From positions 1-49,019 of the forward strand of contig JACPUV010000040.1 in assembly GCA_016192105.1 (NCBI GenBank): a stretch of DNA of 49,019 bases. The letters run 5' to 3'. Source of the stretch: Sphingobacteriales bacterium (lineage in GTDB: Bacteria; Bacteroidota; Bacteroidia; Chitinophagales; Chitinophagaceae). Positions 1 through 7,872 of the stretch are shown here, piece after piece. The translations under genes were made by a program, and so were the position numbers. Position 1 is the stretch's first letter. Each line of letters opens with the position of its first letter. Below the pieces are notes generated by a model, which worked only from the letters and a program-made list of their open reading frames with translations, searched no databases and was not told the DNA's origin.

Positions 1-140
1 GGATAAAAAGAAAGAAAAAGAAAACGAATAATTATTAATTTTAAACAGCTGAAACAACCTTTATGAAGCCCCAAAAAGTGGTTAACTAAGACTGGTCAGT
101 TTGCACCGGAAATGGGTGGTCAATATCACCGGATTATCCA
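1..140 (+). mobile_element. Right end of an IS21-type insertion sequence (partial, cut by window start)
   Basis: The first 31 bases read as the lysine/glutamate-rich tail of a protein ending at a TAA at 29-31, as IstB helper ATPases of IS21 elements often do. Downstream lie two similar direct repeats, 93-110 (TGGTCAGTTTGCACCGGA) and 117-133 (TGGTCAATATCACCGGA), with a third partial TGGTTAACT at 79-87. Multiple short terminal repeats of this kind are a known trait of IS21 ends. The element plausibly ends with CA at 139-140. The istA gene and most of istB would lie upstream of the window. This is inferred from the pattern; the left end cannot be seen. Confidence 0.5.
2..31 (+). CDS. C-terminal tail of probable IstB-like ATPase (partial)
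   Basis: Only nine codons remain (DKKKEKENE, then TAA). The charged tail and the terminal repeats directly downstream suggest the end of an istB gene, which encodes the transposition helper ATPase of IS21 elements. There is too little sequence to prove the family. Confidence 0.35.
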   Translation, partial: DKKKEKENE

Positions 141-559
141 GCTATATTTCTACTTGCACGATAAATGGTATAAAAAAATGTTGTTCTACGCCATTCTTTC
201 ACTTTTTCTGACAGAAACAGTAAAACTACTCAGAATAAATCCCCGACATTTTTTCATGCTCTGCCAATTGTTGCTAATAGGTAATTACTATTCATCCCTT
301 TCTGGATGTATTAATTCCCGGATACATATTCTTTTATTAACAAAACGCCCTGACTGCGTTTTTTACTTACTGATTAAAAGTAAGTGAAAAAAAAGCACCG
401 GGGTTCTACTCTTTATTGCAACTTTACATGTCTAAACATCCCGCTAACCATCAAATCACATTTGTTTACAGGATCTATAGGATTGTCTCAACCTGAAATA
501 GGTTGACTAAAAAGAACAGGTTATAGGGAGGAGGTCAATTGCAAAGACAGACAGGCACT
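141..559. other. Intergenic stretch with no convincing gene
   Basis: An open frame of 91 codons (112-387) begins inside the IS terminal repeats, has no family resemblance and is probably chance. The stretch holds a terminator-like hairpin (342-362) and a short perfect inverted repeat, CAACCT at 489-494 and AGGTTG at 500-505. The sequence around 470-559 is reminiscent of insertion-sequence end regions, but no transposase can be read there. Confidence 0.5.
342..362 (+). terminator. Intrinsic terminator-like hairpin
   Basis: AAAACGC (342-348) pairs perfectly with GCGTTTT (356-362) across a 7-base loop, and the T run continues to 364. It could serve either strand, since the stem starts with A and ends with T. 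The nearest upstream gene on the plus strand is the IS. Confidence 0.5.
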
Positions 560-925
560 TTACCAATCAAAATTCTCAACTTCGCTTTTGAAAAAAGCGA
601 TTTGTTTTTTAACAGACTTCAATTCTTTAATTTTTTCCTCAATCTGTGATAATTTACTATCCAAAATAGCCAACTTCTTCTCCTTGCTTATTTGCTTGCT
701 ATACCAGGCATCGATCAGCTCCTTTATTTCAGACAATGTAAAACCGATAGACTTAGCATCTCTTATCAGGTCCAATTTACCCACTACTTCATCATCGTAA
801 TAAGTATAATTATTACTTTTTACATCAGCCTTTTTCTTACCTGCAAACAAACCCGTTTTTTCATAAAATCGTATGGTTGCTATTGGGATTCCAGTTTCTT
901 TGGATAGTTGATTTATTAATTTCAT
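560..925 (-). CDS. MerR-family transcriptional regulator
   Basis: 121 residues, usual for small MerR regulators. The N-terminal winged helix-turn-helix contains the family hallmark IATIRFYEKTGL (about residues 15-26), a tyrosine-rich wing, and a C-terminal coiled coil (about 80-115) for dimerisation. There is no C-terminal cysteine cluster, so a metal sensor is unlikely; an organic or oxidative signal is more plausible. It is divergent from the SDR gene at 1019 and shares a 93-bp region with a palindrome (951-974). It probably represses or activates that gene and itself. Effector unknown. Confidence 0.85.
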   Translation of the reverse strand: MKLINQLSKETGIPIATIRFYEKTGLFAGKKKADVKSNNYTYYDDEVVGKLDLIRDAKSIGFTLSEIKELIDAWYSKQISKEKKLAILDSKLSQIEEKIKELKSVKKQIAFFKSEVENFDW

Positions 926-950
926 ATTTATTGAAATTTTTTATACCATG

Positions 951-974
951 AACTATACTTCATACTTTATAGTT
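951..974. promoter_or_regulatory. Candidate MerR operator
   Basis: AACTATA (951-957) and TATAGTT (968-974) form a perfect 7-bp inverted repeat with a 10-bp spacer. It lies about 15 bp upstream of the -7 element at 989-996, in the place where a MerR protein would bind a stretched promoter spacer. Seen directly; the binding is inferred. Confidence 0.6.
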
Positions 975-988
975 TCAAAAGTAGTACT

Positions 989-996
989 TATTTTTG
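989..996 (+). promoter_or_regulatory. Bacteroidota -7 promoter element for the SDR gene
   Basis: TATTTTTG matches TAnnTTTG exactly, 22 bp upstream of the ATG at 1019. The MerR-type palindrome covers the expected -33 region. Confidence 0.55.
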
Positions 997-1018
997 CGTT
1001 CACCTTAAAAAAATAAAA

Positions 1019-1831
1019 ATGAGTAAGACAATTCTAATAACAGGCGCCTCAACAGGTATTGGAAAAACCACGGCAATATACTTTGCCGAAAAAGGCTGGA
1101 ATGTTTCTGCCACAATGAGAACCCCCGAAAAGGGGAAAGATTTATTAAACTATCCAAATCTTAAAATATTCACATTAGACGTACTGAATGAAACCAGCAT
1201 CAAACAAGCAATTGACGATACCATTTCTGCATTTGGGAATATTGATGTTTTGTTTAATAATGCAGGATATGCATTGGTTGGGGCATTTGAAGCGATGAGC
1301 CAGGAGCAAATCAAAAAACAGTTTGACACGAATGTTTTTGGTGTAATGAATGTAACGAAAGCGATTTTACCACATTACAGAACAAAGAAAAACGGAATGA
1401 TTATCAATACGACTTCTATGGGTGGCCTTATAACATTTCCGCTATACAGTGTATATCACAGCACAAAATGGGCTTTGGAAGGCTTTATGGAAAGTTTACA
1501 ATTTGAATTAAAACAATTCAATATCAAAGTTAAAAACATTGAACCGGGTGCAATCAAAACAGAATTTGAAAATGCCCTGGATTTTGTTTCGACAAAAGAT
1601 TACGACAAATACACCCGTCAGGCACATAAAAATATGCTGGACATCTACAAAGCTGCACCAACAAGTGAAATAGTTGCCCAAAAAGTTTGGCAGGCAGTCA
1701 ACGACAACTCATATCGTTTACGTTACGCAGTTGGTGGACGAGGTCCGCTTTTATTATTTATGCGTTGGCTCTTACCACTTTCCTGGTTTACAAAAATGGT
1801 AAGCAGTCAAGTAGAAAAAGGGATTAAATAG
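1019..1831 (+). CDS. Short-chain dehydrogenase/reductase (SDR)
   Basis: 270 residues, classical SDR size. The NAD(P) motif TGASTGIG sits at residues 8-15, NNAG near residue 80, and the catalytic Tyr-x3-Lys in YHSTKW near residue 155, preceded by the conserved Ser region (NTTSMGG). The hydrophobic C-terminus carries a PGAIKTEF motif after the active site. It is a cytosolic oxidoreductase of unknown substrate. It is divergently transcribed from the MerR gene and probably under its control, a common arrangement for stress or xenobiotic response. Confidence 0.88.
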   Translation: MSKTILITGASTGIGKTTAIYFAEKGWNVSATMRTPEKGKDLLNYPNLKIFTLDVLNETSIKQAIDDTISAFGNIDVLFNNAGYALVGAFEAMSQEQIKKQFDTNVFGVMNVTKAILPHYRTKKNGMIINTTSMGGLITFPLYSVYHSTKWALEGFMESLQFELKQFNIKVKNIEPGAIKTEFENALDFVSTKDYDKYTRQAHKNMLDIYKAAPTSEIVAQKVWQAVNDNSYRLRYAVGGRGPLLLFMRWLLPLSWFTKMVSSQVEKGIK

Positions 1832-1851
1832 TACTACTATAAAATCTATAG

Positions 1852-2063
1852 CCGCTTATTTTTCGGCCTGAATTTAAAAGCCTATTTTTGGGTGTTAAAT
1901 TTATTGCTGTTCCTTTGGGGCTCCTATTTAGTTACCCGCAATAGAAGCATTTTTTAAAGGTATCGGTATTCCTATGCTCTTAATTGCGATAATAGAACTT
2001 GCCGTTGTAACAGCAGCCTATTTAAGAAGTCCAAAAGATATTATAAGGTTGAAAGTACCTTAA
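1852..2063 (+). pseudogene. Remnant of a small membrane-protein gene (frameshifted)
   Basis: Two overlapping frames read as one hydrophobic protein. From about 1852 one frame encodes a stretch ending GVKFIAVPLGLLFSYPQ before a stop at 1942-1944. From 1932 a second frame continues with GIGIPMLLIAIIELAVVTAA and ends in a basic tail at the TAA at 2061-2063. There is no start codon in the first frame. This looks like a decayed two-helix membrane protein with at least one indel. The family is not recognised. 2064-2222 holds nothing clear apart from AT-rich leader for the next gene. Confidence 0.4.
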
Positions 2064-2222
2064 ACATCGAGTTTTTAAAAATTCAAACAAAAGAAAATCA
2101 AAGAATAGCGCTGATCGCTAAGCCGGGAACACAAAAATACAAATCCAAGCCCCGGGCATTTTTTTGTAACTTTTTTATTCTTCGCTTACTCTAATAGGCG
2201 AAAACACTTAAAAGGACAAAAA

Positions 2223-2624
2223 ATGGAAAATAAAATCAACAGCCAGTCGCTGACACAAACATTCAACCTGCTAAAATACACATTCGGAATTGTGCCAATA
2301 GTTGCGGGTGCAGACAAGTTTACGAACTTGCTAACAAATTGGGAGCAGTATATTAACCCGTCAATTGCAAAGCTGCTGCCGCTTCCTGTTTCCGTCTTTA
2401 TGATGATTGTGGGCGCAATCGAGATTGTTGCTGGTATCATTGTACTAAAAAAAGCTGAGCTTGGCGGTTACATTGTAGCAGCCTGGTTGACAGTTATTGC
2501 AGTTACATTACTACTCGGCTTTAACTTTGCAGATGTAGCAGTTCGTGACCTTGTAATGGCTATTGCGGCACTTTCAATGGCAAGAATTTCAAAACTTCTA
2601 GCACCCCACAATGAAACAATTTGA
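2223..2624 (+). CDS. DoxX-like small membrane protein
   Basis: 133 residues with about four hydrophobic helices (roughly 17-30, 55-75, 80-100, 105-125). The N-terminal FGIVPIVAGADKFTNLL segment is typical of DoxX-like membrane proteins. It is the first gene of a tight operon: its last 14 bases overlap the start of the sigma-factor gene. DoxX relatives are often linked to thiol or redox stress; the role here is unknown. Confidence 0.65.
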   Translation: MENKINSQSLTQTFNLLKYTFGIVPIVAGADKFTNLLTNWEQYINPSIAKLLPLPVSVFMMIVGAIEIVAGIIVLKKAELGGYIVAAWLTVIAVTLLLGFNFADVAVRDLVMAIAALSMARISKLLAPHNETI

Positions 2625-3261
2625 GCAGTTAACAGAGGTTGAAATTATTACCCGCATTTTAAATGGCGATAAACCGCTTTACGAAATTATTGTAAGGCGG
2701 TTCAACCCTTATCTGTATAAAATCGGAAGGTCCTACAACTACAACCACGAAGATACGCAGGATTTAATGCAGGACACCTATATTGATGCTTTCAAAAATC
2801 TGCCTCACTTTGAACACCGTTCAAATTTCAAAACCTGGATAATCAGGATAATGCTTAATAACTGTTACCGAAAAAAATTAAAATCCAGTTATAAAAATGA
2901 GCGATCAAATGGAACTATTAATGAAAATATAACCCCAATGTTCAGCCATTCCACTAACAATGCACAAAAGGAAATTCATAGCCGTGAATTGGGGCATATT
3001 ATTGAAACATCGCTTTCAAAACTGCCCGAAGATTACCGGATGGTATTCTCCTTACGGGAAATAAACGGCCTGAGCGTATCTGAAACTTCATCCCTGCTTG
3101 ACATCAGTGAAGCAAATGTGAAAGTGCGATTGAGCAGGGCAAAATCTATATTGAGAACCGAAATAGAAAAATCGTACACAACAGAAGAATTGTTTGAATT
3201 TAATTTATGTTATTGCAACCCTTTTACAGAAAGGGTGATGAGTAAAATTAATAAACTGTAA
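2611..3261 (+). CDS. ECF-type RNA polymerase sigma factor
   Basis: 216 residues. Region 2 contains HEDTQDLMQDTYIDAFKNL and FKTWIIRIMLNNCYR. Region 4 (about 140-185) contains LPEDYRMVFSLREINGLSV followed by a helix-turn-helix ending in VKVRLSRAKSILR. The gene overlaps the DoxX-like gene and is followed 7 bp later by folE. No anti-sigma gene is adjacent, unusual for ECF factors; the DoxX-like membrane protein is the only candidate sensor in the operon. The C-terminal extension of about 30 residues contains two cysteines (NLCYCNP), conceivably redox-active. Confidence 0.85.
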   Translation: MKQFEQLTEVEIITRILNGDKPLYEIIVRRFNPYLYKIGRSYNYNHEDTQDLMQDTYIDAFKNLPHFEHRSNFKTWIIRIMLNNCYRKKLKSSYKNERSNGTINENITPMFSHSTNNAQKEIHSRELGHIIETSLSKLPEDYRMVFSLREINGLSVSETSSLLDISEANVKVRLSRAKSILRTEIEKSYTTEELFEFNLCYCNPFTERVMSKINKL

Positions 3262-3268
3262 AAACCGC

Positions 3269-3915
3269 ATGAAACAATTATTAGCTGTTAAATTGGGTAA
3301 AATCATAACAGAAATACCTGTCCACAATAAAGAATTTGAACTAAGCGACAGCGAAAAAATAAATAAAATCGAGCATCATTTTACTCAAATAATGCAAATT
3401 CTCGGCTTAATCTTCATGATGACAGCTTGCGTGATACGCCAAAACGAGTAGCTAAAATGTATATAAATGAAATTTTTAGCGGCTTAAACCCTGATAACAA
3501 ACCCGAAGTCAGCCTTTTTGAGAATAAATATGGCTACAAGAAAATGTTGATTGAAAAAGATATTACACTATATTCCACTTGTGAACATCATTTTGTACCA
3601 ATAATTGGTAAAGTACACGTTGCTTACATTCCCGGCAAACAAGTAATCGGATTGTCAAAAATTAACCGCTTGGTAGAGTATTATGCTAAACGCCCGCAAG
3701 TACAGGAACGTTTAACCATTCAAATTTCGGAAGGGTTAAAGGAGGTCTTGCATCATAATGATGTAGCAGTAATAATTGAAGCTGACCATTTGTGCGTAGC
3801 CTCGCGAGGAGTTAAAGACACGACCAGTACAACACAGACCTCCCACTATTCAGGTCAATTTGAAAACGAAACTGTAAAACAGGAGTTTCTGTCTCACATT
3901 TACAACAAAAGATAA
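3269..3915 (+). pseudogene. folE: GTP cyclohydrolase I, interrupted by a frameshift
   Basis: The N-terminal 47 codons (EIPVHNKEFELSDSEK, then HHFTQIMQILGL) are in one frame; the rest from 3412 is in another. One base is missing at 3410-3411: restoring it gives ILGLNLHDDSLRDTPKRVAK, the family consensus, and a protein of 215 residues, normal for FolE. All catalytic and zinc motifs survive downstream: STCEHHFVP, GLSKINRLVEYYAKRPQVQE, HLCVASRGVKDTTS. FolE converts GTP to 7,8-dihydroneopterin triphosphate for folate or pterin synthesis. Without a full N-terminal part it is probably inactive. An assembly error in a short A run is equally possible. Confidence 0.8.
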
Positions 3916-3921
3916 ATTACA

Positions 3922-4587
3922 ATGGAGCGGGTTAAAATACTAACTATAGAGCATCTTACTCATGATGTACTTAAAATTGTTACCGAAAAACCAGCAACAC
4001 TAAGCTATCACCCCGGGCAAGCAGTTGATATATCCATCAACAAGCCAAAATGGGAACAAGAATTAAGGGCATTTACATTTACTTCTTTGCCTGCTGATAA
4101 GCACTTAGAATTTACAATTAAAACCTATCCTTCGCACAACGGAGTTACGCAGCAGTTGCTTTTGCTCAATAAAGGGGATGAATTGCTTGTTCACGATGTT
4201 TTTGGAGATATAGCCTATAAAGGAGAAGGCATTTTTATTGCAGGTGGAGCAGGTGTTACCCCCTTTATTGCCATTCTAAAACAGCTTGAAAAAGAAAATA
4301 AAATCGGGAATAACAAGCTCATCTTTGCCAATAAGACTGCATCAGACATTATCCTTGGGGATAAATTTCGTCAACTCCTGGGCAACAATTTCATTAATAT
4401 ACTGTCTGACGAAAAAATCGCAAATTTTGAGCACGGCTATATTTCGGCTGACTTAATTAAGCAGAAAATAACCGAACATACACAATATTTCTACCTCTGC
4501 GGACCTGAACCAATGATGCAGGCAGTAGAAAGACATCTGTCTTCTTTAGGCATTACAGACAGTTTCATTGTAAAAGAAGCATTTTAA
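3922..4587 (+). CDS. FAD/NAD(P)-binding oxidoreductase (ferredoxin reductase family)
   Basis: 221 residues with the two domains of the ferredoxin-NADP+ reductase fold. The FAD domain has RAFTFTS (about 51-57; the usual RxYS-type motif is altered). The NAD(P) domain has IAGGAGVTPFIAIL (about 105-118) and YLCGPEPMM (about 192-200). The C-terminus VKEAF ends like flavodoxin/ferredoxin reductases. There is no iron-sulfur domain, so it must pass electrons to a separate partner. It is the last gene of the operon, 6 bp after folE. Confidence 0.82.
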   Translation: MERVKILTIEHLTHDVLKIVTEKPATLSYHPGQAVDISINKPKWEQELRAFTFTSLPADKHLEFTIKTYPSHNGVTQQLLLLNKGDELLVHDVFGDIAYKGEGIFIAGGAGVTPFIAILKQLEKENKIGNNKLIFANKTASDIILGDKFRQLLGNNFINILSDEKIANFEHGYISADLIKQKITEHTQYFYLCGPEPMMQAVERHLSSLGITDSFIVKEAF

Positions 4588-4617
4588 TACTCATACAATT
4601 ACATATGAACAATGCAT

Positions 4618-4754
4618 CATATCGCCAACATGGGTTTGCCGTAATGACAGGCGAAGTGGTTCGCATCAACATTTTTGCTAAATTTGGACTATAGTGCTTC
4701 GTATCAACGGCAATGCACTACTGCCGCCACTATGCCAGACCCCAACCCGTTATG
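4618..4754. repeat. Fold-back intergenic element, copy 1 (cassette-boundary-like)
   Basis: The 137-bp stretch is bounded by CATATCG (4618-4624) and CGTTATG (4748-4754), near-complementary ends. Inside, GGGTTTGCCGTAATGACAGG is imperfectly complementary to the segment GCCACTATGCCAGACCCC at 4728-4745, so the single strand can fold. It sits immediately before the nadE-like gene. A similar element (5748-5875) follows that gene. It resembles recombination-site-like spacers seen between mobile genes, but it does not match the attC core consensus strictly. Confidence 0.4.
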
Positions 4755-4765
4755 TATAACCCAAG

Positions 4766-5737
4766 ATGACGATAAAACATCAAGTAATGGCTGGACTGAA
4801 GATACTAAATGAAAAATCATTTGAGATTGACTCGCAACAGCTGTGTTCAGACATTGAGACTTTTATCAGCACTAAATTTATTGAATCCAAAAAGAATGGA
4901 ATTTTAGTACCCGTATCAGGCGGGCTGGACTCAAGTGTTGCTGCTGCTCTTGTAACAAGAGCAATTGGCAAAGACAGGGTGACGGCACTCATGTTGCCCG
5001 AACGATTTGGCAACCCAGCGGCCAATCTGTATGGCAAACTCATCATCCGGCAACTCGGCATAAAGTCAAAGAAAATTTACATCAACCCAATCATACATAG
5101 TTTGAAAATATCAGATCCTCTATTAACATTTTTGGGCGGCAGACAATTGTGGAAAAATCGAATTGAGAAAATCAAACGAAAAAGGGGAGATGAAGTTTAC
5201 AAGGGATATCTAAAAACGTTAAGGGGTGAACGAGTGGAAACATTCCAGAAATATTCCTCTAAAATAAACGGCAGACAGCGTGCAAGACTACTTTACGCTT
5301 GCAAGTATGCAGAAGACAACAACTTGCTACTGGTTGGTGCAACTCATAAGACAGAACGTTCCGTTGGACTATTTGCGAAATTTGGGATTGACGATTGTGC
5401 GGACCTAATGCCTCTTAAGAATTTTTATCGAAGTCAACTGCTTCAAATTGGGCAACATGTTGGCATTCCCGCCAAAATACTGAACAGAACTCCCAATCCC
5501 GATATGGTTCCGGGTGTAACAGACAAATATGTCAGCTATTTGGAATTGCCCGCACCGCAAGTTGACTTGATTTTGCTCGGCTTAGAGAACAAAATGACAG
5601 CAATAGAAATTGCAGAACAACTTAAGATAACTGAAGAAAAAATTCTTGACATTTTGGAAATAGTTAATCTGACAGAAATGCAAAGAAATCATTCACTTGC
5701 ACCAATAATGACGGTAAAATCAACTGACAATAAATAA
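4766..5737 (+). CDS. NAD(+) synthetase-like PP-loop ATPase
   Basis: 323 residues. The ATP-pyrophosphatase motif SGGLDSS is at 51-57. Further on, GATHKTERSVGLFAKFG and DLMPLKNFYRSQ match the region of ammonia-dependent NadE that binds deamido-NAD and ATP. A charged insertion of about 45 residues (120-165, KRKRGDEVYKG region) is longer than in ordinary NadE, and there is no glutaminase domain. It could be a true NAD synthetase or a related amidotransferase-like ligase with another substrate. It stands alone between two fold-back elements (4618-4754 and 5748-5875), suggesting acquisition as a single-gene unit. Confidence 0.7.
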   Translation: MTIKHQVMAGLKILNEKSFEIDSQQLCSDIETFISTKFIESKKNGILVPVSGGLDSSVAAALVTRAIGKDRVTALMLPERFGNPAANLYGKLIIRQLGIKSKKIYINPIIHSLKISDPLLTFLGGRQLWKNRIEKIKRKRGDEVYKGYLKTLRGERVETFQKYSSKINGRQRARLLYACKYAEDNNLLLVGATHKTERSVGLFAKFGIDDCADLMPLKNFYRSQLLQIGQHVGIPAKILNRTPNPDMVPGVTDKYVSYLELPAPQVDLILLGLENKMTAIEIAEQLKITEEKILDILEIVNLTEMQRNHSLAPIMTVKSTDNK

Positions 5738-5747
5738 AAGGGCTAAA

Positions 5748-5875
5748 CATAACACAAGTTTTGGTTAAGGCAGGCTGAAGTGCTAACAAGGAGCTTTGTG
5801 ATTCTACAAACATTAGTAATAAATTGAAACAGGGTCCGCTGAAACTTACCCGCATGTAAAGCCCGAAACCGTATG
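5748..5875. repeat. Fold-back intergenic element, copy 2
   Basis: It starts with CATAACA (5748-5754) and ends with CCGTATG (5869-5875), the mirrored boundary words of the element at 4618-4754 with one base missing. Its arms have weaker complementarity than copy 1. It lies directly after the stop of the nadE-like gene and before nirK. Same family as copy 1 only by boundary words and size, so this is an inference. Confidence 0.3.
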
Positions 5876-5916
5876 AGCCAATGCTGAAATGACAATCATC
5901 AACTAAAATCAATAGC

Positions 5917-7038
5917 ATGAAAAAGCTAATCGCCTGTGCTTTAATTTGTATCCTGAGTTCATGCAATGAACCCAGTTCTGCTAAAAAAGAAGCCTCAAAA
6001 AGAATTTCAGTATTTGAAGCACCTGCAACTGAAAACCCCGACAACTTAAAACACATAACCGAAGAATTAGTTGCACCGCCTAACCTGCCAAAATATGAGC
6101 AAGCTGTATCCGGAGACGCAGTAGTGGTTGAGGTTAAATTAACCGTTCAGGAAAAAAAATTAGAAATTGCTCCCGGGGTTAAAATTTGGGCCCTGACATT
6201 TAACGGTTCTGTTCCCGGACCAATGATTGTAGTTCATCAAAATGATTATGTTCAGCTCACTCTTGTAAACCCATCAACTAATACGCTGACACACAATATA
6301 GATTTTCATGCTGCCACTGGTGCAATGGGAGGCGGAGATCTGTCATCCGTAAATCCCGGTGAACAGGTCACCATCCGTTTCAAAGCTATTAAGTCCGGGG
6401 TGTTCGTTTATCACTGTGCCCCAGGTGGTGTAATGGTCCCTTTGCATGTAACATCCGGCATGAACGGAGCAATCATGGTGTTGCCCCGTGAAGGGTTAAA
6501 AGATGAGAATGGAAATTCAGTCCACTACGACAAAGCTTACTACATAGCTGAGCAGGACTACTATGTTCCAAAGGATGACAAGGGACTTTATAAAGAATAT
6601 ACAAGGCCAGCTGAGAGTTTTAGTGATATGCTGAAAGTGTTTCAAACTTTAAACCCTTCACATATCGTTTTCAATGGTGTTACAGGTGCACTGACCGGAA
6701 AGAATGCGCTTACTGCAAAAGTTGGTGACAAAGTGCTATTCCTTACTTCTTCTGCAAACATAGATGCCCGTATTCATTTGATTGGGGGCCATGCAGATTT
6801 GTTGTGGATAGGGGGCTCATTTAACGATAAACCCGTAACAAATTATCAATCCTGGCCTGTTGTTGGCGGTGGGGCAGTTGCAATGATTTACCAGTTTAGA
6901 GAACCCGGAACTTATGCGTATCTCGATCATAATTTAATAAAAGCGATGGCATTCGGAGCTGTGGCTCAGGTAAAAGTTGAAGGAGCATGGGATGACAACC
7001 TGATGAAACAAATAAGTAAGCCGGAAAAAATAAAATAA
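5917..7038 (+). CDS. nirK: Copper-containing nitrite reductase, lipoprotein form
   Basis: 373 residues; reduces nitrite to nitric oxide in the envelope. The signal peptide ends in a lipobox LSSC (Cys16), so it is probably membrane-anchored. Two cupredoxin domains follow. Type 1 copper ligands are His126, Cys167, His177 and Met182; type 2 ligands include His131 and His166, with a third His in the C-terminal RIHLIGGHADLLW. The active-site Asp is in HNIDFHAATG (Asp129) and the second catalytic His in PSHIVFNG. All are present, so the enzyme looks functional. A cupin gene follows after 9 bp. No nor or nos genes are in the window, so any denitrification would be partial. Confidence 0.92.
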   Translation: MKKLIACALICILSSCNEPSSAKKEASKRISVFEAPATENPDNLKHITEELVAPPNLPKYEQAVSGDAVVVEVKLTVQEKKLEIAPGVKIWALTFNGSVPGPMIVVHQNDYVQLTLVNPSTNTLTHNIDFHAATGAMGGGDLSSVNPGEQVTIRFKAIKSGVFVYHCAPGGVMVPLHVTSGMNGAIMVLPREGLKDENGNSVHYDKAYYIAEQDYYVPKDDKGLYKEYTRPAESFSDMLKVFQTLNPSHIVFNGVTGALTGKNALTAKVGDKVLFLTSSANIDARIHLIGGHADLLWIGGSFNDKPVTNYQSWPVVGGGAVAMIYQFREPGTYAYLDHNLIKAMAFGAVAQVKVEGAWDDNLMKQISKPEKIK

Positions 7039-7047
7039 CCCAAATTT

Positions 7048-7374
7048 ATGAGCAACAAAACCGGGCCTTCAGAAAAATTTGTTCTTGTTGACAGTATTGC
7101 GTATGCTGACAAATCTGTTGTAAGTAAAACGATCCAAAAAAAACCAACCGGCAATATCACGCTATTTGCTTTTGATCAGGGAGAGGGATTGTCAGAGCAT
7201 ACAACTCCCTACGAAGCACTACTTCAGCTAGTAGATGGCAAAGCGGAAATTACAATCGGAGAGCATCAGTATATCCTGCAAACTGGAGAATGTATTATTC
7301 TCCCTGCAAACATTCCTCATTCCGTTAAGGCAAACGAAAAATTTAAAATGATGCTAACGATGATTAAAAGCTAG
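7048..7374 (+). CDS. Small cupin-domain protein
   Basis: 108 residues. One cupin_2 barrel with metal-ligand motif 1 around GEGLSEHTTPYEAL (His, then Glu) and motif 2 LPANIPHSV. It starts 9 bp after nirK, so the two are co-transcribed. Small cupins of this kind often accompany nitrogen-oxide or redox genes, but the substrate is unknown. Confidence 0.8.
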   Translation: MSNKTGPSEKFVLVDSIAYADKSVVSKTIQKKPTGNITLFAFDQGEGLSEHTTPYEALLQLVDGKAEITIGEHQYILQTGECIILPANIPHSVKANEKFKMMLTMIKS

Positions 7375-7872
7375 CTCCAAATAAAGCAAAAGCCCTCAAT
7401 TGCTGAACCCGCAAAAAAAACATCATTTTACCCTGTCAGGTAATTGGAAAACCGGAGAGGGCTGAAAAATCAATGGCCCCTCACGCTCAGTCAATATACA
7501 ACCCACTATTTGACATGGATTTCATTTCTCCCATCAAAGGCAAATAAATTTTTTTCATACACTTTCAGCCGGCAGACAGTCCTAAATTCAAGCCTATACA
7601 AAGCAAAGGAATAGTAAAGACCTTATTGATGAGTTCGGAGAGAAATCAGCAAACTGTACTTGCTTCTACTGCTCACAGAAACTTTAAAACCCTATTCACT
7701 TTAAAGAATGGAAATTTTTTACGTATTTTATGGAAAATATTTCACCAAGGGCTTAACTGAAATAGCATCCTCATTTAAGTCAGGATATCACGAAGCAGCC
7801 GGAGCTGCCTGGAATGATATATTTTGGAAGACAAAAAGTATTATTATACGGACGCGCCAGAAACAAGAGAAA
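7375..7872. other. Long intergenic stretch, no convincing gene
   Basis: An open frame runs in from 7708 in phase with the VOC gene, but its first 55 codons have no family resemblance; the VOC fold starts at 7873. An inverted repeat AGCCCTC (7391-7397) / GAGGGCT (7457-7463) encloses 59 bases and could be a weak terminator for the nirK-cupin pair. Confidence 0.45.

Noticed and set aside
112..387. Open frame of 91 codons at the window start
   Set aside because: Starts inside the IS terminal repeats and has no family resemblance.
3269..3915. Programmed frameshift in folE
   Set aside because: There is no slippery heptamer or stimulatory structure at 3405-3415; an indel or an assembly error explains it better.
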